In this document: one piece after another, positions 9,691 through 20,254 of the stretch | How the letters are laid out: each line of letters starts with the position of its first letter | How positions within the stretch are numbered: the stretch's first letter is position 1 | DNA from: Paramacrobiotus richtersi | Taxonomy: Eukaryota > Tardigrada > Eutardigrada > Parachela > Macrobiotidae | Assembly: GCA_034698045.1 (NCBI GenBank) | Contig: JAQGAU010000124.1 | Coordinates: 1-39,085, forward strand | Direction: 5' to 3' | Length of the DNA: 39,085 nucleotides | Translations under genes and position numbers: made by a program | Notes under the pieces: generated by a model | Told to the model about the DNA's origin: nothing | What the model saw: the letters and a program-made list of their open reading frames with translations, nothing else | Databases searched by the model: none

Positions 9691-10354
9691 CTTATAAAGA
9701 AACGCCAAAGCGCAGAAACTATAGGCCGGTTTATGTGTTTCTCCAGTCCTTGTGACTCAGGGTGATAAGTCGTGGACCGCTGATGAGCGCCGCCCGTAAG
9801 GAACCTAACACCTTAGAAACCTCTCCCCAAAACGCTGCCCCGTGGTCTTACTTACGTACTCATGGGCGCGTACTTCTAAACGCGCTCCTGAAACGTGTGA
9901 ATCTTCTGTTCGAGGTCTGGCAAATGTAACTTATAAAGCAAGTGCCGGTGCTGGTTTCTACTACTAGGCCTTTTCCTAGAAAGGACTTTGGCACATTGTG
10001 CAGAACACAGTGGTGTGCTCAGTCATTCCTAACTAGGTTCGTCTGATCATCCCTTTCGGGTGCCGTGTTACCTTAAATTATAGATTGATGATGCTTAAAC
10101 AACCGAGAGTTTGATGTTGTAGTTCTCAGCGGGTTGGGCAGGTGACCTTACGTTACTTTATTCTTGCTGATTGTTTATCGCTGTTATACACAAAAAACAA
10201 GTCAAAAGCACTGCATGTCACTGCAAGGGAATCTCTACAGAGCTTCTAACTGTGGGAGCAGTAGAGATTATGTGCCCGCGACGGATGGTAATCATTTAGA
10301 TCTTTCGCGCATAAGCATATCCTTAGTACCGGTGTTGGTACTTGCATATGTTGG
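9691..10354. other. Probably decayed element sequence
   Basis: One 69-codon plus-strand frame (10164-10373) abuts the RT remnant and may contain its first strand region. Between 9700 and 10150 I see no gene. Confidence 0.25.
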
Positions 10355-10760
10355 ACATACTTTTCCGTACTAGACATGGTCCAGGGTTGCCTTCAGGTTC
10401 CCTTGGACGACTTCCTCTAAGGGCAAAACAGCGTTTGTTACGCCATCGAGCCATTACAGGTTTGAAGTGATGTCCTTTGGACTTACTCCTCTAACGCTCC
10501 TGCTACCTTCATGCGAATGATGAAAAAGTACTTCATAAAGTCGTCCACAAATTTGTCACCATCTACCTTGAAGAACTCAATGAACACAGTACCACTTTCG
10601 TTCGGCTAATTAGCGACAGGTTCTTTGAACGCTTCCTACATTGTCCGAAAGCATGGGACATAATGCACATTTCTACCTGCATAATCTTGGTGAAAATTCA
10701 CGGCCATAGCTCCTAAAGTACGTGGACAGATCGGTTTCGCATAACCACTTACAGTGACAC
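10355..10760 (+). pseudogene. Ty3/gypsy reverse transcriptase remnant
   Basis: The RT landmarks occur in order through three frame changes: TYFSVLDMVQGCLQVPLDD (10355-10410), SKGKTAFVTPSSHYRFEVM (10418-10475), SFGLT, NAPATFMRMM-like sequence (10495-10520), HKVVHKFVTIYLEELNEHS (10535-10595). The box that should read YxDD reads YLEE, so both catalytic Asp residues are Glu, and the protein would be inactive even if the frames were intact. The last segment stays open to about 10702. It sits between the two plus-strand host gene models and could be an insertion into intergenic or intronic sequence. Confidence 0.8.
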
Positions 10761-11129
10761 TTTCCATCAGCACGGGAGCTTCCTTATCTTATAATTCAAT
10801 AAGAAAATGAGATCGCCGGCGACAAGGACGAGGAAGCTGACGAGCGATCTTCAAACCCGCAAAATTAAACCCAAACATTACAAGCAAACACCGTCGACAA
10901 GCCAACACCACCGCCAGTACGAAACCACCAGTTTCCGCTGTCAGCCATCTCACGACTTCGTAGTCGATGGACGGGTTGCGAGTCGGTTAGTTTCCGCCTT
11001 CCGCATGGCTCCATTGCTCCAGTGGAATGCCACCCCTAGAAAACAGGTTGCCTTCAGCCACTCCAGATGTATCAACACGATCCTGTTTCACCGGAATTAA
11101 TACGATTACTACGGCGGATTCTGTAATAA
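10761..11129. other. Unassigned; short frames only
   Basis: A 97-codon plus-strand frame (10807-11100) and an alternative acidic start (EIAGDKDEEADE at 10808-10845) overlap. Either could be a first exon of the FG-GAP gene model that follows, but I found no donor in phase. Confidence 0.25.
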
Positions 11130-13052
11130 TCTGAGATAACTGGAGGGTACACCAGTGTCGGAACGATAATGGAAACCGCGCATTGTAACCCAGAACTCGC
11201 CCTGGAAGGCGTCTACGTGTACAGTTTTGATCACCTTTTGAGGCATTCTAATCATGAGCTACATGCATTAGTGCAAGGAGTTCACCAGCTTCGGTAAGTT
11301 TTGTTTTCTAACAGTCTTTAAGGTGTTTGGTTTAAACTGTCAAAACATACTAAACGACAGTCCTATTTTAAAACTATTTAAAAGTGAAAGCGGCGTTCAT
11401 TCGTGGCCAGGATAAAGAAGCTGATTAGCACCAGATGGCTCTTGCCAACAGGCTGTACGCAGCGATCCAGGGTGCTGCACGAACAGAGAGTCCTGTTCGA
11501 CTGGGACCTTACCCATCCTCATCCTATGGGTAAGGCTTGTACGTAGTCTTATTTATTTATGTTGGCTTGATCGAATAGTCATGAGCTGCGCTGAGAGCGC
11601 AGTCTCGCGTGCTAAAGAATGTTTATGCGCGTGGTGCAGATTCGAAATGAGTTCCCGGAGCAGAGGCCGCCAAGCATGAGTCGTACCTAGTCTACTTCTT
11701 TTAAATATATCTTCTGATGATAATAGACATACGCAACATGGATATGCAAATAATGGACATATAAGTGAGTAACTTACAACTTGCATTGACCATACAAATA
11801 TTGCAGCGGCAAGCCGATATGTTTTCTTCGTTCCAAACGGAAAAATCCAAAATTGCTATTCCAAAGTTTCTATTTCTATTCCTATTTCGCGGACGTTTTC
11901 TCAAAAATAATCGTTTGCAAGCGCTACATTCGAGTGGTTTGTTGCCAGTGGCAAAGAATCTTGTAAGTGCAGAGGATTGTGCGTGGAAGTTGAAATTTCC
12001 TCACCAGCCGAACTAAACAGCAAAGTGTGGCCTGCACACTGATTAAAGAGGTTCATGTACATGTAAACGCCCTTTTGTCCGTTGCAGATATTTGGCGTGC
12101 CGAATCAGAAAGAGTCTGCAGGGCGGAGCGTTGTCTTCCAATTATCCTCGTATGACAAACAAGAAGCCCTAGGCGACTCCGGTTTTGGACGTTCGAATCG
12201 TCATGGAATTGTACGATGTGATCACCTTCGCCGTTGCACTAGAGCAGGGAAAAGTGTTTGTCACAATCACTCTGACCGAAGTCGAGGTACACAATTTTAC
12301 TTTGTCAAATTCGTGCCGCGTTCGGCTCCCTATCTGAAGCACCTAAACGTGCAACATGTGAAGCAGAATCCATACATCCACCCGGACGGAAACAGAGGGA
12401 AGAGGGGGGTGGAGAGGCGCTCGGTTGAGATATCCTTTCAGTGACTTTACAGAAAATTGACATCGATCATATAACGCGGATTAACTGCAGAGCCATTTTT
12501 TGCGCAGACAGACGCTCTTGCCTGGTTTGGTCCTTACTGGACCTCGTAATGCTAGCAAGAACCTTTCCGCAGACGTGTTGGTTTCGTCATGCGGCTAAAA
12601 TGCAGCGAACATTTACATCTACAAAGGTAGCACTTCAGCGGTTTTTAGGGATCGCTACACGGAAAGCCATGTCCCGATAATAGCTCACGACGCGGAAGAC
12701 AAGACTGTAGTGGTACTCGCACTAACGGAATGTGATGAAGCCAAGTCAGCATTCAGAAACGTAAAACCTGATGTACACCCGGCAAGCTTTTCCAACATGC
12801 AAACGATGAAACGGACATCTGGTTACTTTCTCGCAGTTACTGCACACCAATCGTAAGAAATTAACCGAATGATGAACTGCTTGCCTCGACTGCTAAAAAA
12901 CGAAATCCTTCTCGTTCCTTTCTTTTGGTTAGTAAATGCCCGCCCATAAGACAAAGCAAGTTCATTCCTCTGGAAGATTTCGTCTTGCAGCGAGGATACA
13001 CATTTTTCAGATATAATAACAGCGAACAGGTCAAGCTAGCTGCAGTTTTAAG
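11130..13052 (+). pseudogene. Multi-exon gene remnant encoding FG-GAP-like beta-propeller repeats
   Basis: Exons as read: 11130-11293 (donor GTAAGT), 11452-11529 (acceptor CCAACAG, donor GTAAGG), about 11764-11962 (donor GTAAGT), 12088 to about 12285 (acceptor GTCCGTTGCAG), 12485-12852 (donor GTAAGA), 12933-13052 (pyrimidine-rich acceptor CTTTTGGTTAG, donor GTTAGT). Phases agree for exons 1-2, 3-4 and 5-6. FG-GAP features: EGVYVYSF in exon 1; KNLIFGVPNQKESAGR then GDSGFGRS in exon 4; SADVLVSSCG then NAANIYIYKG in exon 5. These match the 'DlivGaP...GrvyVy' and 'FG.s' pattern of GPI-phospholipase D and integrin alpha propellers, usually secreted or extracellular. A frameshift near 12190 and a TAA at 12596 break it. 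It is either a pseudogene or carries sequence errors. Which FG-GAP family is not certain. Confidence 0.45.
11507..11535. other. Perfect 10-bp hairpin covering a splice donor
   Basis: CCTTACCCAT and ATGGGTAAGG are exact inverted repeats around a 9-base loop. The right arm contains the GTAAGG donor proposed for exon 2 of the FG-GAP gene model. In RNA the donor would be base-paired. Confidence 0.8.
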
Positions 13053-13459
13053 GTTAGTGATCAACGTTTTTCTTTCCTGCTCAGCGTACACTAGAGGTAA
13101 AAATGTATAAATATGTCTGAACGAAATTTGCTAGTAGGCGCGTTCAGTATCTTTGAAACTGACCCGTGTTGGGCATGGCCTAAATGAAATCAGAAAATGC
13201 GCTAGTTCATAGGACAAACACACAAATCATGGCACTGCACGCTTCGTAAGATTTCTTGTAACTATTGGACCGAGCTACACTAGGCCAATAGCGTTGGTAG
13301 CAAACTTTTACCTAAGGGATCAAGTCTCTTCGTCGCTGATTAAAGATGACCATGTATATCGCTAATTTTTACTAGCGGTCGTTATATATGGTCTGTGCAC
13401 AACGCATAAAGCCGGTCCCACTGCAGGCGTGACAATCCTCCTCTACATCCGTATCCTGT
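13053..13459. other. No recognisable gene
   Basis: A possible very short intron (13053-13084) is followed by an early stop. Beyond that only short frames. Confidence 0.3.
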
Positions 13460-13500
13460 GGTGGGTGGGAGGTTGAGGTTGAGGGGTTGAGGTTTTGAGA
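13460..13500 (+). repeat. G-rich tract with GGTTGA repeats
   Basis: GTGGTGGGTGGGAGG is followed by about four GGTTGA-like units. The run of G tracts could form a G-quadruplex. It differs from the nematode TTAGGC telomere unit. Confidence 0.7.
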
Positions 13501-13767
13501 CTTCCACTCGTGACGATAACGGGGCCGAAACCACCAGCTCAAACCTTACCGTTCTAAAACTCAAAACAACCATCGATCAATAGAGAAGATCACTAATATT
13601 GCAGCGACAACCCTAAATTCAACGACAGAGAATATACTGCTTTTGCAAGTAAGGTCAAAGAAATACCGTTGTGCTTTTGATATTTCAAGACAATTATGTG
13701 TTTTGTAAAATTGTGAATTAATGGTGGTTGCTACTGGTCGGGTTGGTGTTTTGCTGGGGTATGATGA

Positions 13768-14007
13768 ATGGCTGACGCGGCCGAGCAGGCCGTTGAGTCC
13801 CGGGCACTATGTCATCGCGAAAACGGCGGGGTATTCTTGGGATATGGCGGTCATGACGGCCCCCAATCAGTCGCCTGGAGGGTGTTGGCACTTTCACTGC
13901 ACCTGGCGGTCACTGGCGTGCAGTACTGCCCTGCTGGGGTGGTGGACTTGACGCCAGATGTATTTACTGATCAATTTCCATGGCCTCTTATACCGCTATC
14001 AAACTAA
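13768..14007 (+). CDS. GC-rich open frame, unidentified
   Basis: A 79-codon plus-strand frame in a stretch clearly richer in G+C than its surroundings. It contains NGGVFLGYGGHDGPQ and VVDLTPDVFTDQFPWPLIP, which look protein-like. An overlapping 76-codon frame (13721-13951) starts with a real ATG and could be the true one. No splice signals or family recognised. Confidence 0.25.
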   Translation: MADAAEQAVESRALCHRENGGVFLGYGGHDGPQSVAWRVLALSLHLAVTGVQYCPAGVVDLTPDVFTDQFPWPLIPLSN

Positions 14008-14220
14008 TGAATGGCTAGTCGTTAAGCCCACCTTTGCTGCGTCGCGCCGTCATGCGTATGCAGTTAACCAGGTCGTCGACAGAGATGACTTGGTGTTTTT
14101 GAATGCAATCCCTTGGGAACAGCACGAAGTTTTTTGATTTGTTTGCCACTTAAACGGTTTAGTTAACAAACAATCCGTGTCACGTGTAGAACGGTTTTTA
14201 ACTACATCACAGGAACGCAC

Positions 14221-14466
14221 GGCGACACTAACAATGATTTCGGTAGGAAAGCAAATGTGTGTGGAAGAATTCCTTATGTTCTAGAGTTGGACGCTAAGGG
14301 CCTTAACCCGATCATACGCCTTTCGCATGAACATTCTCTGTAATGCGTGGACGAAGCTTTCCGCAAGATTGTTCACGGAGCCAAGTTCAACACCCTTGAA
14401 GATTCAGTTCTCTTTCACCATGAGGTATCTTTCAAGGCATGTCTTTTTTGGAAGCCCTTGCACTAG
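14221..14466 (+). pseudogene. Frame with a single internal stop, unidentified
   Basis: About 80 codons are open except for one TAA near residue 37. Segments such as YVLELDAKGLNPIIRLSHEH and RKIVHGAKFNTLEDSVLF look like coding protein. It ends 190 bp before an integrase remnant on the same strand, so it may be retroelement sequence. I do not recognise it. Confidence 0.25.
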
Positions 14467-14654
14467 TTTTAGGAACTGAACCGCGATTCGGATTTATTCT
14501 AGTTGCAAAGTTAATTCTTCCAGTCGTTACGACCGAAACATGCAGTTATAATATAATGCAGAATTGTAATACTGCAAATCTGTTAGTCTTCTGTTCTGGG
14601 CAGAATAGTCGTTGCAACGAAGATTAATACGTCATAATAACGAGCCATTACTAA

Positions 14655-14879
14655 CAGACTAACGGCATGGTGGAGAAAAGGGTCGGAGAATTTAACAAGG
14701 CTATCGCGAAGTATGTATCACCCAGTCAGGATGTTTGGGATATGTATGTTCCGGGCACATGTTTTGCATCCGATACATCGGCGAATGCAGGTGCGCATAT
14801 CATGTGTGTGCACATTTACCTGTTAAGCAGCAGGTGCACAAAACCGTGCGCTGCTGCGTACGCGGAAGTTTGCCTTTAG
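14655..14879 (+). pseudogene. Ty3/gypsy integrase remnant, post-core segment
   Basis: It reads QTNGMVEKRVGEFNKAIAKY, then VSPSQDVWDMYVP, then FASDTSANAG. This is the 'PqTnGmvERfNktl...yv..q.dWD.yvp...FAyNtS' part of Ty3/gypsy integrase, which includes the catalytic Glu neighbourhood. The family inserts the DNA copy into host DNA. The core with the two catalytic Asp residues is not visible upstream. The C-terminal frame decays after about residue 45. Confidence 0.8.
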
Positions 14880-15119
14880 CGATAAGTAACGGAGAAAGAT
14901 GCGTCATGTTTATTACGTGCAGCCGAGGCTTTGTGGTCTAGTGCGACTGCAAAGCTTAGGGTGGCGGTTATTAGCGGGATAAAACAACGTTCGAAATGCC
15001 TTGACTAGTGTTGTGGGGCGTGTCGTTGGCATTAGAAATTCGTTGACGTTAGAGCATTGCAATGGGAATATAGCATAAACTGCACCAACGCCCAGGAGAA
15101 AAAAGAAAACCTTCAATAC

Positions 15120-15552
15120 CTAAATCAACCTGCTCTGTTGTAAACAATGGCGTGCGCACATCACCAGGAAATCTGTATTGGATTCAATGTGCACACATAC
15201 GGTATGTGGGATGGATCCCACAGTAGACCGCAAAAACATTGCAACGGTGCACCGAAGAAAACCAACCCTTTCTCGTGACATCTTCGGTATCTTGAGCGAA
15301 CCTTCCAGATGGGATATCAAATTGACTGTTCTCTTCGGAACTAACAAGATATTGCATATTGTTCGTAAATTCTTTATTAATGTACTGAAAAGATTTCTCG
15401 AACAAATTTTCGAAATTATCGACTGCAACGGTGTAAATACCCTTCCTTCGTTAGTTCAGAAAACCAAGACCACAGCCCGTTTTATACTTATAAAAACATC
15501 TGAAGTGCAAGCAGTTATCAGCCGGTTTCCTGTCCGAAGGCCGAGCTGGTAA
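15120..15552. other. Opposing open frames, strand undecided
   Basis: The plus-strand frame 15178-15552 (124 codons) and the minus-strand frame 15428-15120 (102 codons) overlap. Neither has a recognised motif. One is likely the shadow of the other. Confidence 0.3.
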
Positions 15553-15879
15553 TAGCTTGCTGGCGTTGTTCTTGCTCATTAGTGCGCGTAACTCGCTTGG
15601 CGAATAATTTTTTTTTTACTCAGAAGCAGGCGAAAAGAAAGACGCTGTCGCTCTCCCTGCGATCAGTGACGCTCCAGAAGTCCAAATAACCAGTCAGCTG
15701 GCATAAATGTGTTTGTGCAGGAGGATCAAACCCTAGTCAGTTACGAAATGGTCGCTGAAGTAGCCGACTGTAAACAAGGCTTTTCTTGCAAAATCAATAA
15801 GATAATCCGGTAATATGGAGAAAGTCATAACTCGCTTGGTGCGGAAATGGACGCTTGTCTTTGCCAGGGACAGTTTCTT

Positions 15880-16186
15880 TAGGCGCGACGACTGCCGACT
15901 GGCCATGTAGGATTTCACAAAAAGCACCATGGCCGAGTTACAGCGCACCGCGGGATCCAGTCGTGGTGGTCCGACGAAGGAAGCGATTGTGCCAGGTCTT
16001 TATCAAGAAATATTTTGGTGAAAAAATCATGGTATTTATATATACCACATGTGCTAACTCCCTCTTTACGTTAAATTTGTTGATCTTGTGCTTTGCAAGC
16101 AAAGCTGGCACCGTCCAAGCATCGTGCCGTTGTTTGATAGCACTCCTCATGCATTGGTGAAAGGATGAGACACTGGTTACCCTGAA
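15880..16186 (+). repeat. Dispersed repeat C, copy 1
   Basis: This segment aligns with 34855-35158 in the same orientation over its full length. Shared blocks include GGGATCCAGTCGTGGT and TAACTCCCTCTT.ACGTTA. In one plus frame both copies give RDPVVVV.R...LC..F.K..FG; in one minus frame both give TTTTGSR. The strand of the ancestral gene is therefore unsettled. It lies about 0.8 kb upstream of the RT remnant at 16960, the distance expected for a gag or protease region. Confidence 0.75.
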
Positions 16187-16959
16187 CATATCAGCTGTCT
16201 GAAGAGCTACCCGAGTTCATATTCAGGCTGCAATAATAGCGCGAGACCCGCAGATACAGTCGCTGTTCTTAGCAAAGATTGCCGACTGCATCCGCGCAAG
16301 GCGAGCGCTCAACAATTCGGGTGCGTTGCTGTGCCATTACTTCGAGCTTTTCGTCAATTAGAAGCTGCTCGTACGAATTTAGGACTGTCTTAACTCCTTC
16401 CGTCCGTCGCAGTACTGTTAGCCTGTGGTGTTCATCACACCAAAACATGGACATAGACGTCTTCAGGACATGTTCGTGCAAACGGTTGGATCAATGCAGT
16501 TGCACCCCGAAAGCTAGGCAGGATACGGTTTCCACAGAGCGGAAAGGTCAACTGAAGCCACTTCCTCATACGGGATCAGGACGCCGACCCCGAAGCCTAA
16601 ATTCAGACCGTAAGGTGGTACCGGACAGGACGCAGGTAGTCGATATAGCTTGTGGAACATAAGCGAGGGATTTCGAATCAGCTCAGCGGTGTACGCTTAT
16701 ACTATTTCCGTGAATGGCTCGAAGAACACGAGGGTCAACCATCCTCCTCGTTGTGCAAATATATAAAACTTATCGATTTCTCAGCCCTAGAGGTATTTTG
16801 TCCCTTTACGTATCAGTTAACAATTTGAACTAATGTGTATTAGTATTAACTTCGGTTTACAACCCAGGAACTAATCCGGAACGATATGGACTTTCTGGCC
16901 GATTTAGATCCATTCTTGCCTCATAACCTGGATTTTGTCAACCATATCGATGAAGTTCG
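16187..16959. other. Between repeat C and the RT remnant
   Basis: Frames of 70-127 codons (plus 16279-16662, minus 16481-16269) overlap without motifs. An acidic plus-strand segment at 16885-16955 (DMDFLADLDPFLPHNLD) directly precedes the RT and may be its linker. Confidence 0.3.
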
Positions 16960-17570
16960 GTTATACGAAAAGTCAACGAAGAACTGGAGAAGTCTTTATA
17001 CCCATTACCGAGGATAGACGATAACCTCAACGCGCTGCAAAAACCAAAATATTTTTCGAAAATTGACTTGAAATCGGGTTTTTGGCAGATAAAACTAAAA
17101 GAAACTGACCAGGAAAAAGCCACTATGATCGGAGAGGAATCTCCGTATTAATGTAAGCTACTGCCCTTTGGGATAAAAACGACACCACCGGCATTTCAAA
17201 GGGCCATGGACTTGAGCTTAAATGGAAGGTTGCACTCGTCTTTATTGACGTGCCATAATTTTCTCGGAAACAACAGAAGAACATTATTTTTACAAACATT
17301 AATTTGGTACTGGAACGACTCGCAGAAGTCGGCTGGACAATAACTCCAGGAAAGTGCAAATTTTTGCAGCAAAACTGACTTTCCTCCGACATGTAGTGGA
17401 TGCCGAAGGGATCCACACAGAACCAGGAGAATTGAAGCGATTTAAAACTTTGCAAAACCGAAAAACGTGAAAGAAGTTCAACGGGCTATCGGACTGACCG
17501 CATATTACCAGCCGTTCGTCCCAAACTTTCAGGACATTGCATACCCTTTACAAGCTGATTAGTAAGAAGC
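16960..17570 (+). pseudogene. Ty3/gypsy reverse transcriptase remnant, longest in the window
   Basis: It reads RKVNEELEKSLYPLPRIDD, then ALQKPKYFSKIDLKSGFWQ, IKLKETDQEKATMIGEE, one in-frame TAA near 17149, and CKLLPFGIKTTPPAFQRAMD. After a frameshift come VALVFIDV, NINLVLERLAEVGWTITPGK, CKFLQQ, HVVDAEGIHTEP and PKNVKEVQRAIGLTAYYQPF. This covers the fingers, palm, thumb and connection in order. The catalytic box, which should be [YF]xDD, reads FIDV, so the second Asp is missing. At least three frame changes. This is the clearest family assignment in the window. Confidence 0.9.
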
Positions 17571-17899
17571 AACCTTCGGTATGAAGGAGGATTCTGAGTC
17601 TGCTGCCTTGAGGGATCTATGCTCCGTTTGCAGGAATACAATAAGCCAGCTATTATTTCTGTTTATAAATTGCAGCAATCCTCACCGAAATCTGGTAGCT
17701 CGAACACAGCACATGCTAGCCAGCTTAGATGTAGACGCAGCTAATAGCTTCTAATGGCGGTATGTCTCCACATAACAATCAACACCGAGAAGTGGCTTTT
17801 TTACATTTAAATTCGTATTTACCGCAGTCCATATACTAAGCGAATTTTATACCCAAGAGATTACAAAATGTACAAAGGTCGGTTGTATAAAGGCTGCCA
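17571..17899. other. Spacer after the RT remnant
   Basis: No gene recognised. In an intact element this would be the start of RNase H. Confidence 0.3.
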
Positions 17900-18118
17900 G
17901 TGCTCTGGGTATATGATCCGTCGCATTCGAGAAACGATCTTCTTCTTACTCAGTCCTATATCAACGAGCTGCTGCAGCCCATTGTAACCTATCTGGTTGT
18001 TGATGTTCCGCAGGTGTTCATGTGTCAGTCGGCCTCAGTAGGTGTAGCAGCTGTAAAAAGAAACGGTTCTTGTAGAACGGCAGGTGTCCGTATTGTCGAG
18101 TTCTTCAATTATTTATAG
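17900..18118 (+). pseudogene. Possible RNase H remnant of the same element
   Basis: A 72-codon frame contains VPQVFMCQSASVGVAAVKRN, which resembles the '..tDAS..GvgAvL.q' opening of Ty3/gypsy RNase H with the catalytic Asp replaced. Its position 330 bp after the RT fits, allowing for a small insertion. The rest of the frame is not diagnostic. Confidence 0.3.
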
Positions 18119-18206
18119 CTTAAATATTATCGTTATATCCTCGCACCAGATGTACGCTGTTCAGACGCTTAACCGAGGTTTGCGGGAAATAAATACCCGA
18201 ACGAAA

Positions 18207-18290
18207 GGCGACGGGGTGCAAAGTTTGGCGATCGGTTTCCACCAAGCATTTCAAGCCCAGTTCTGTTGCTGCTACCAGCATCGCTTTCAG
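18207..18290 (+). repeat. Local repeat E, copy 1
   Basis: Matches 19317-19395 in the same orientation. The core GGCGATCGGTTTCCA is identical. Confidence 0.65.
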
Positions 18291-19316
18291 TCAAATGCAC
18301 TCTTTTGACAAATAGCCAAGCAGTATAAACCGTTAACGCGCTGATCTCGTACGATTCTAAGTTAGCAAAAAACTGACAAAACTGTCGGGATACATCCCAT
18401 AAACGAATGCCGCATGCTTTGTTGTAACGCGGAGTAATGCAAAAACAAATGCCGAGTGTTTCTGTGCGTCAGATCTGTGCGGCCGACGTTAAGAAAGTGC
18501 TTGCAATTCATTCAGAAGTCGCAAAAACCATCCTTTTCCGTAACGTTGAGAGAAAACCAAAGGTTCTCATTAGTAACAACAACGACGCTGACCAACGGTT
18601 CGGTCGTTCCTCTATGTAGATCGAACCTGTTCACCGACCCCGAAGAGGCTCGGGCAGCTGAAGGCCGCACAGTTCGACTAGGACAACAGTGGTACTCTCC
18701 AGCTAGCGGCTCTTAACCTTACGACTAGAATCCGTTACGTCAGTTTTTGACACTAATTTTCATGCGCCCAAGGGGGATGCAACCACTGCAGACCGTAAAA
18801 AAATTAAATAATTTTGAGTGAAGATAGCCATATTTACTGGTAAAATGATCCAAACAGTTTTGACACCAGTTTTTCAAGCCCTAAACTTGCAAAACAGTTT
18901 TCGGACCAGTGTGGTTTTTCAGAGGAGTCTAATCACGCTGTACTGGCTCAGTGAATTTTTCGTTCCTCGGCGTTGTGGCTTTCGAAAATGCAACGCCGTC
19001 GTTGCTCGGTGTGTGTTCCTGAGCGCCATAGCGCAAACGCAGCGCTTTCGTCCTCCGCGTTCTTGGAGTTGCGGCTTCCCGAACCAACACAGTGCACCCC
19101 CCTTTTGGGGCTCTTTTGTCTTGTGGACCCCTGGCTAATGCAGCGCAGTTACCCTCCGTCGTCCCTACTGCGGCTCTAAAATACAAATTACGGAATATCC
19201 TGCATAGACGACACATAATGATTTTTCCTGATCGTTACAATCCATTTCTACCAGATAAGGCTAGCTTTACTAGAACACGCTGCCTACAAATAGCCAGTTA
19301 CAGAATGTCTCCACAC

Positions 19317-19395
19317 GGCGACGGTTGCAAAGTCTGGCGATCGGTTTCCATCAAGCAGGCTGCAGGGTTGTTGCTGACAACCAAGGCTCAATTTT
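19317..19395 (+). repeat. Local repeat E, copy 2
   Basis: Second copy, 1.1 kb downstream of the first. The core of about 40 bp is nearly identical and the rest is weaker. Confidence 0.65.
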
Positions 19396-19960
19396 GTCCA
19401 TACGTTATCTGCATTGACGTTACTTGCACTGTTTCGCGGTATGATGCAATACACATGCAATGATTGTTACCAGCAGAGCCACACAGGTGAGGGTAGTAGA
19501 GACGAAATGGGACTGCTGCGCATGGGCCAGTCCAGGGAACTTTTAGCCATTACTTTTGTGTCCCACACACCCTGTGTCGAGCCAGGAGGCATTATAAAGA
19601 CCTACCATGCACGACGGTAGGCAGTCACATTTGTTATATTGTTTGTTTCACGCACCTTAATCCTTGTTGCGGTTAATGGGCTAGGATGCGCCTACCGATA
19701 AAGCCAACACAAATTTCGCCCCTTATAAATGCAGACCGATTTGCTATTTGCTTATTCACGAAGACGTCTACAATTGTAGAAATAGATAATTGGAATCTGC
19801 TTTAAACCGTGGACGAGATGAAGCCATTTTTGTTAGCGCTGCCTATAGCGATCCTGCCTCCTTAGCGCGCAAGGTTTCAGCCCGTGTCATCATCCGAGGA
19901 TGCTTAGCTGCAAGATGGGTCGACGTACGTAATTATATCCGAATGTGGCATGACTGACCA

Positions 19961-20122
19961 ATGAAAACATCACTGGGACCCAGGGAAGCGTCTCATTTGC
20001 TGGGATCATACCGGCATCACCCGGAGGTACCCGACGAGCTGGGAAATGCAGGACTTATGACCGCTGGGAAGGTATTATTATCAACAGATTTGCATGGTGA
20101 TCCTACAACCGTGTTTCGCTGA
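19961..20122 (+). CDS. Short ATG-started frame, possible upstream exon
   Basis: ATG to TGA, 53 residues, with protein-like sequence HHPEVPDELGNAGLMTAGK and LLSTDLHGDPTTVF. It lies 130 bp upstream of the well-bounded exon at 20255. A GTATTA inside the frame could be a donor. No family recognised. Confidence 0.25.
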   Translation: MKTSLGPREASHLLGSYRHHPEVPDELGNAGLMTAGKVLLSTDLHGDPTTVFR

Positions 20123-20254
20123 CGATTTGTGTGCTAATTTTTTAAGAACGGACCTAGTCGTGGCTGCTACTTTCAGTCTGCTTTTAATAGCGAGTAGTAG
20201 GTCGGAAATTGAGTGATGTTTTGCCTCAACAGTGCGCATAACTTTCGTTTACAG

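Larger units (their letters stand above)
18119..19960. other. Unassigned stretch with short frames
   Basis: Contains repeat pair E (listed separately) and several frames of 60-123 codons (for example plus 18437-18619, 18818-19138, 19092-19463; minus 19216-18929). None has a motif or convincing splice sites. 18950-19180 is locally GC-rich. Confidence 0.3.

Noticed and set aside
11860..11895. Arg-Asn repeat protein on the minus strand
   Set aside because: It is the translation of a short TTTCTATTCC-like simple repeat.
14913..15116. Minus-strand frame starting VFFFLLGVGAVYAIF, like a signal peptide
   Set aside because: No ATG is present (the first codon is TTG), and the rest of the frame is not protein-like.
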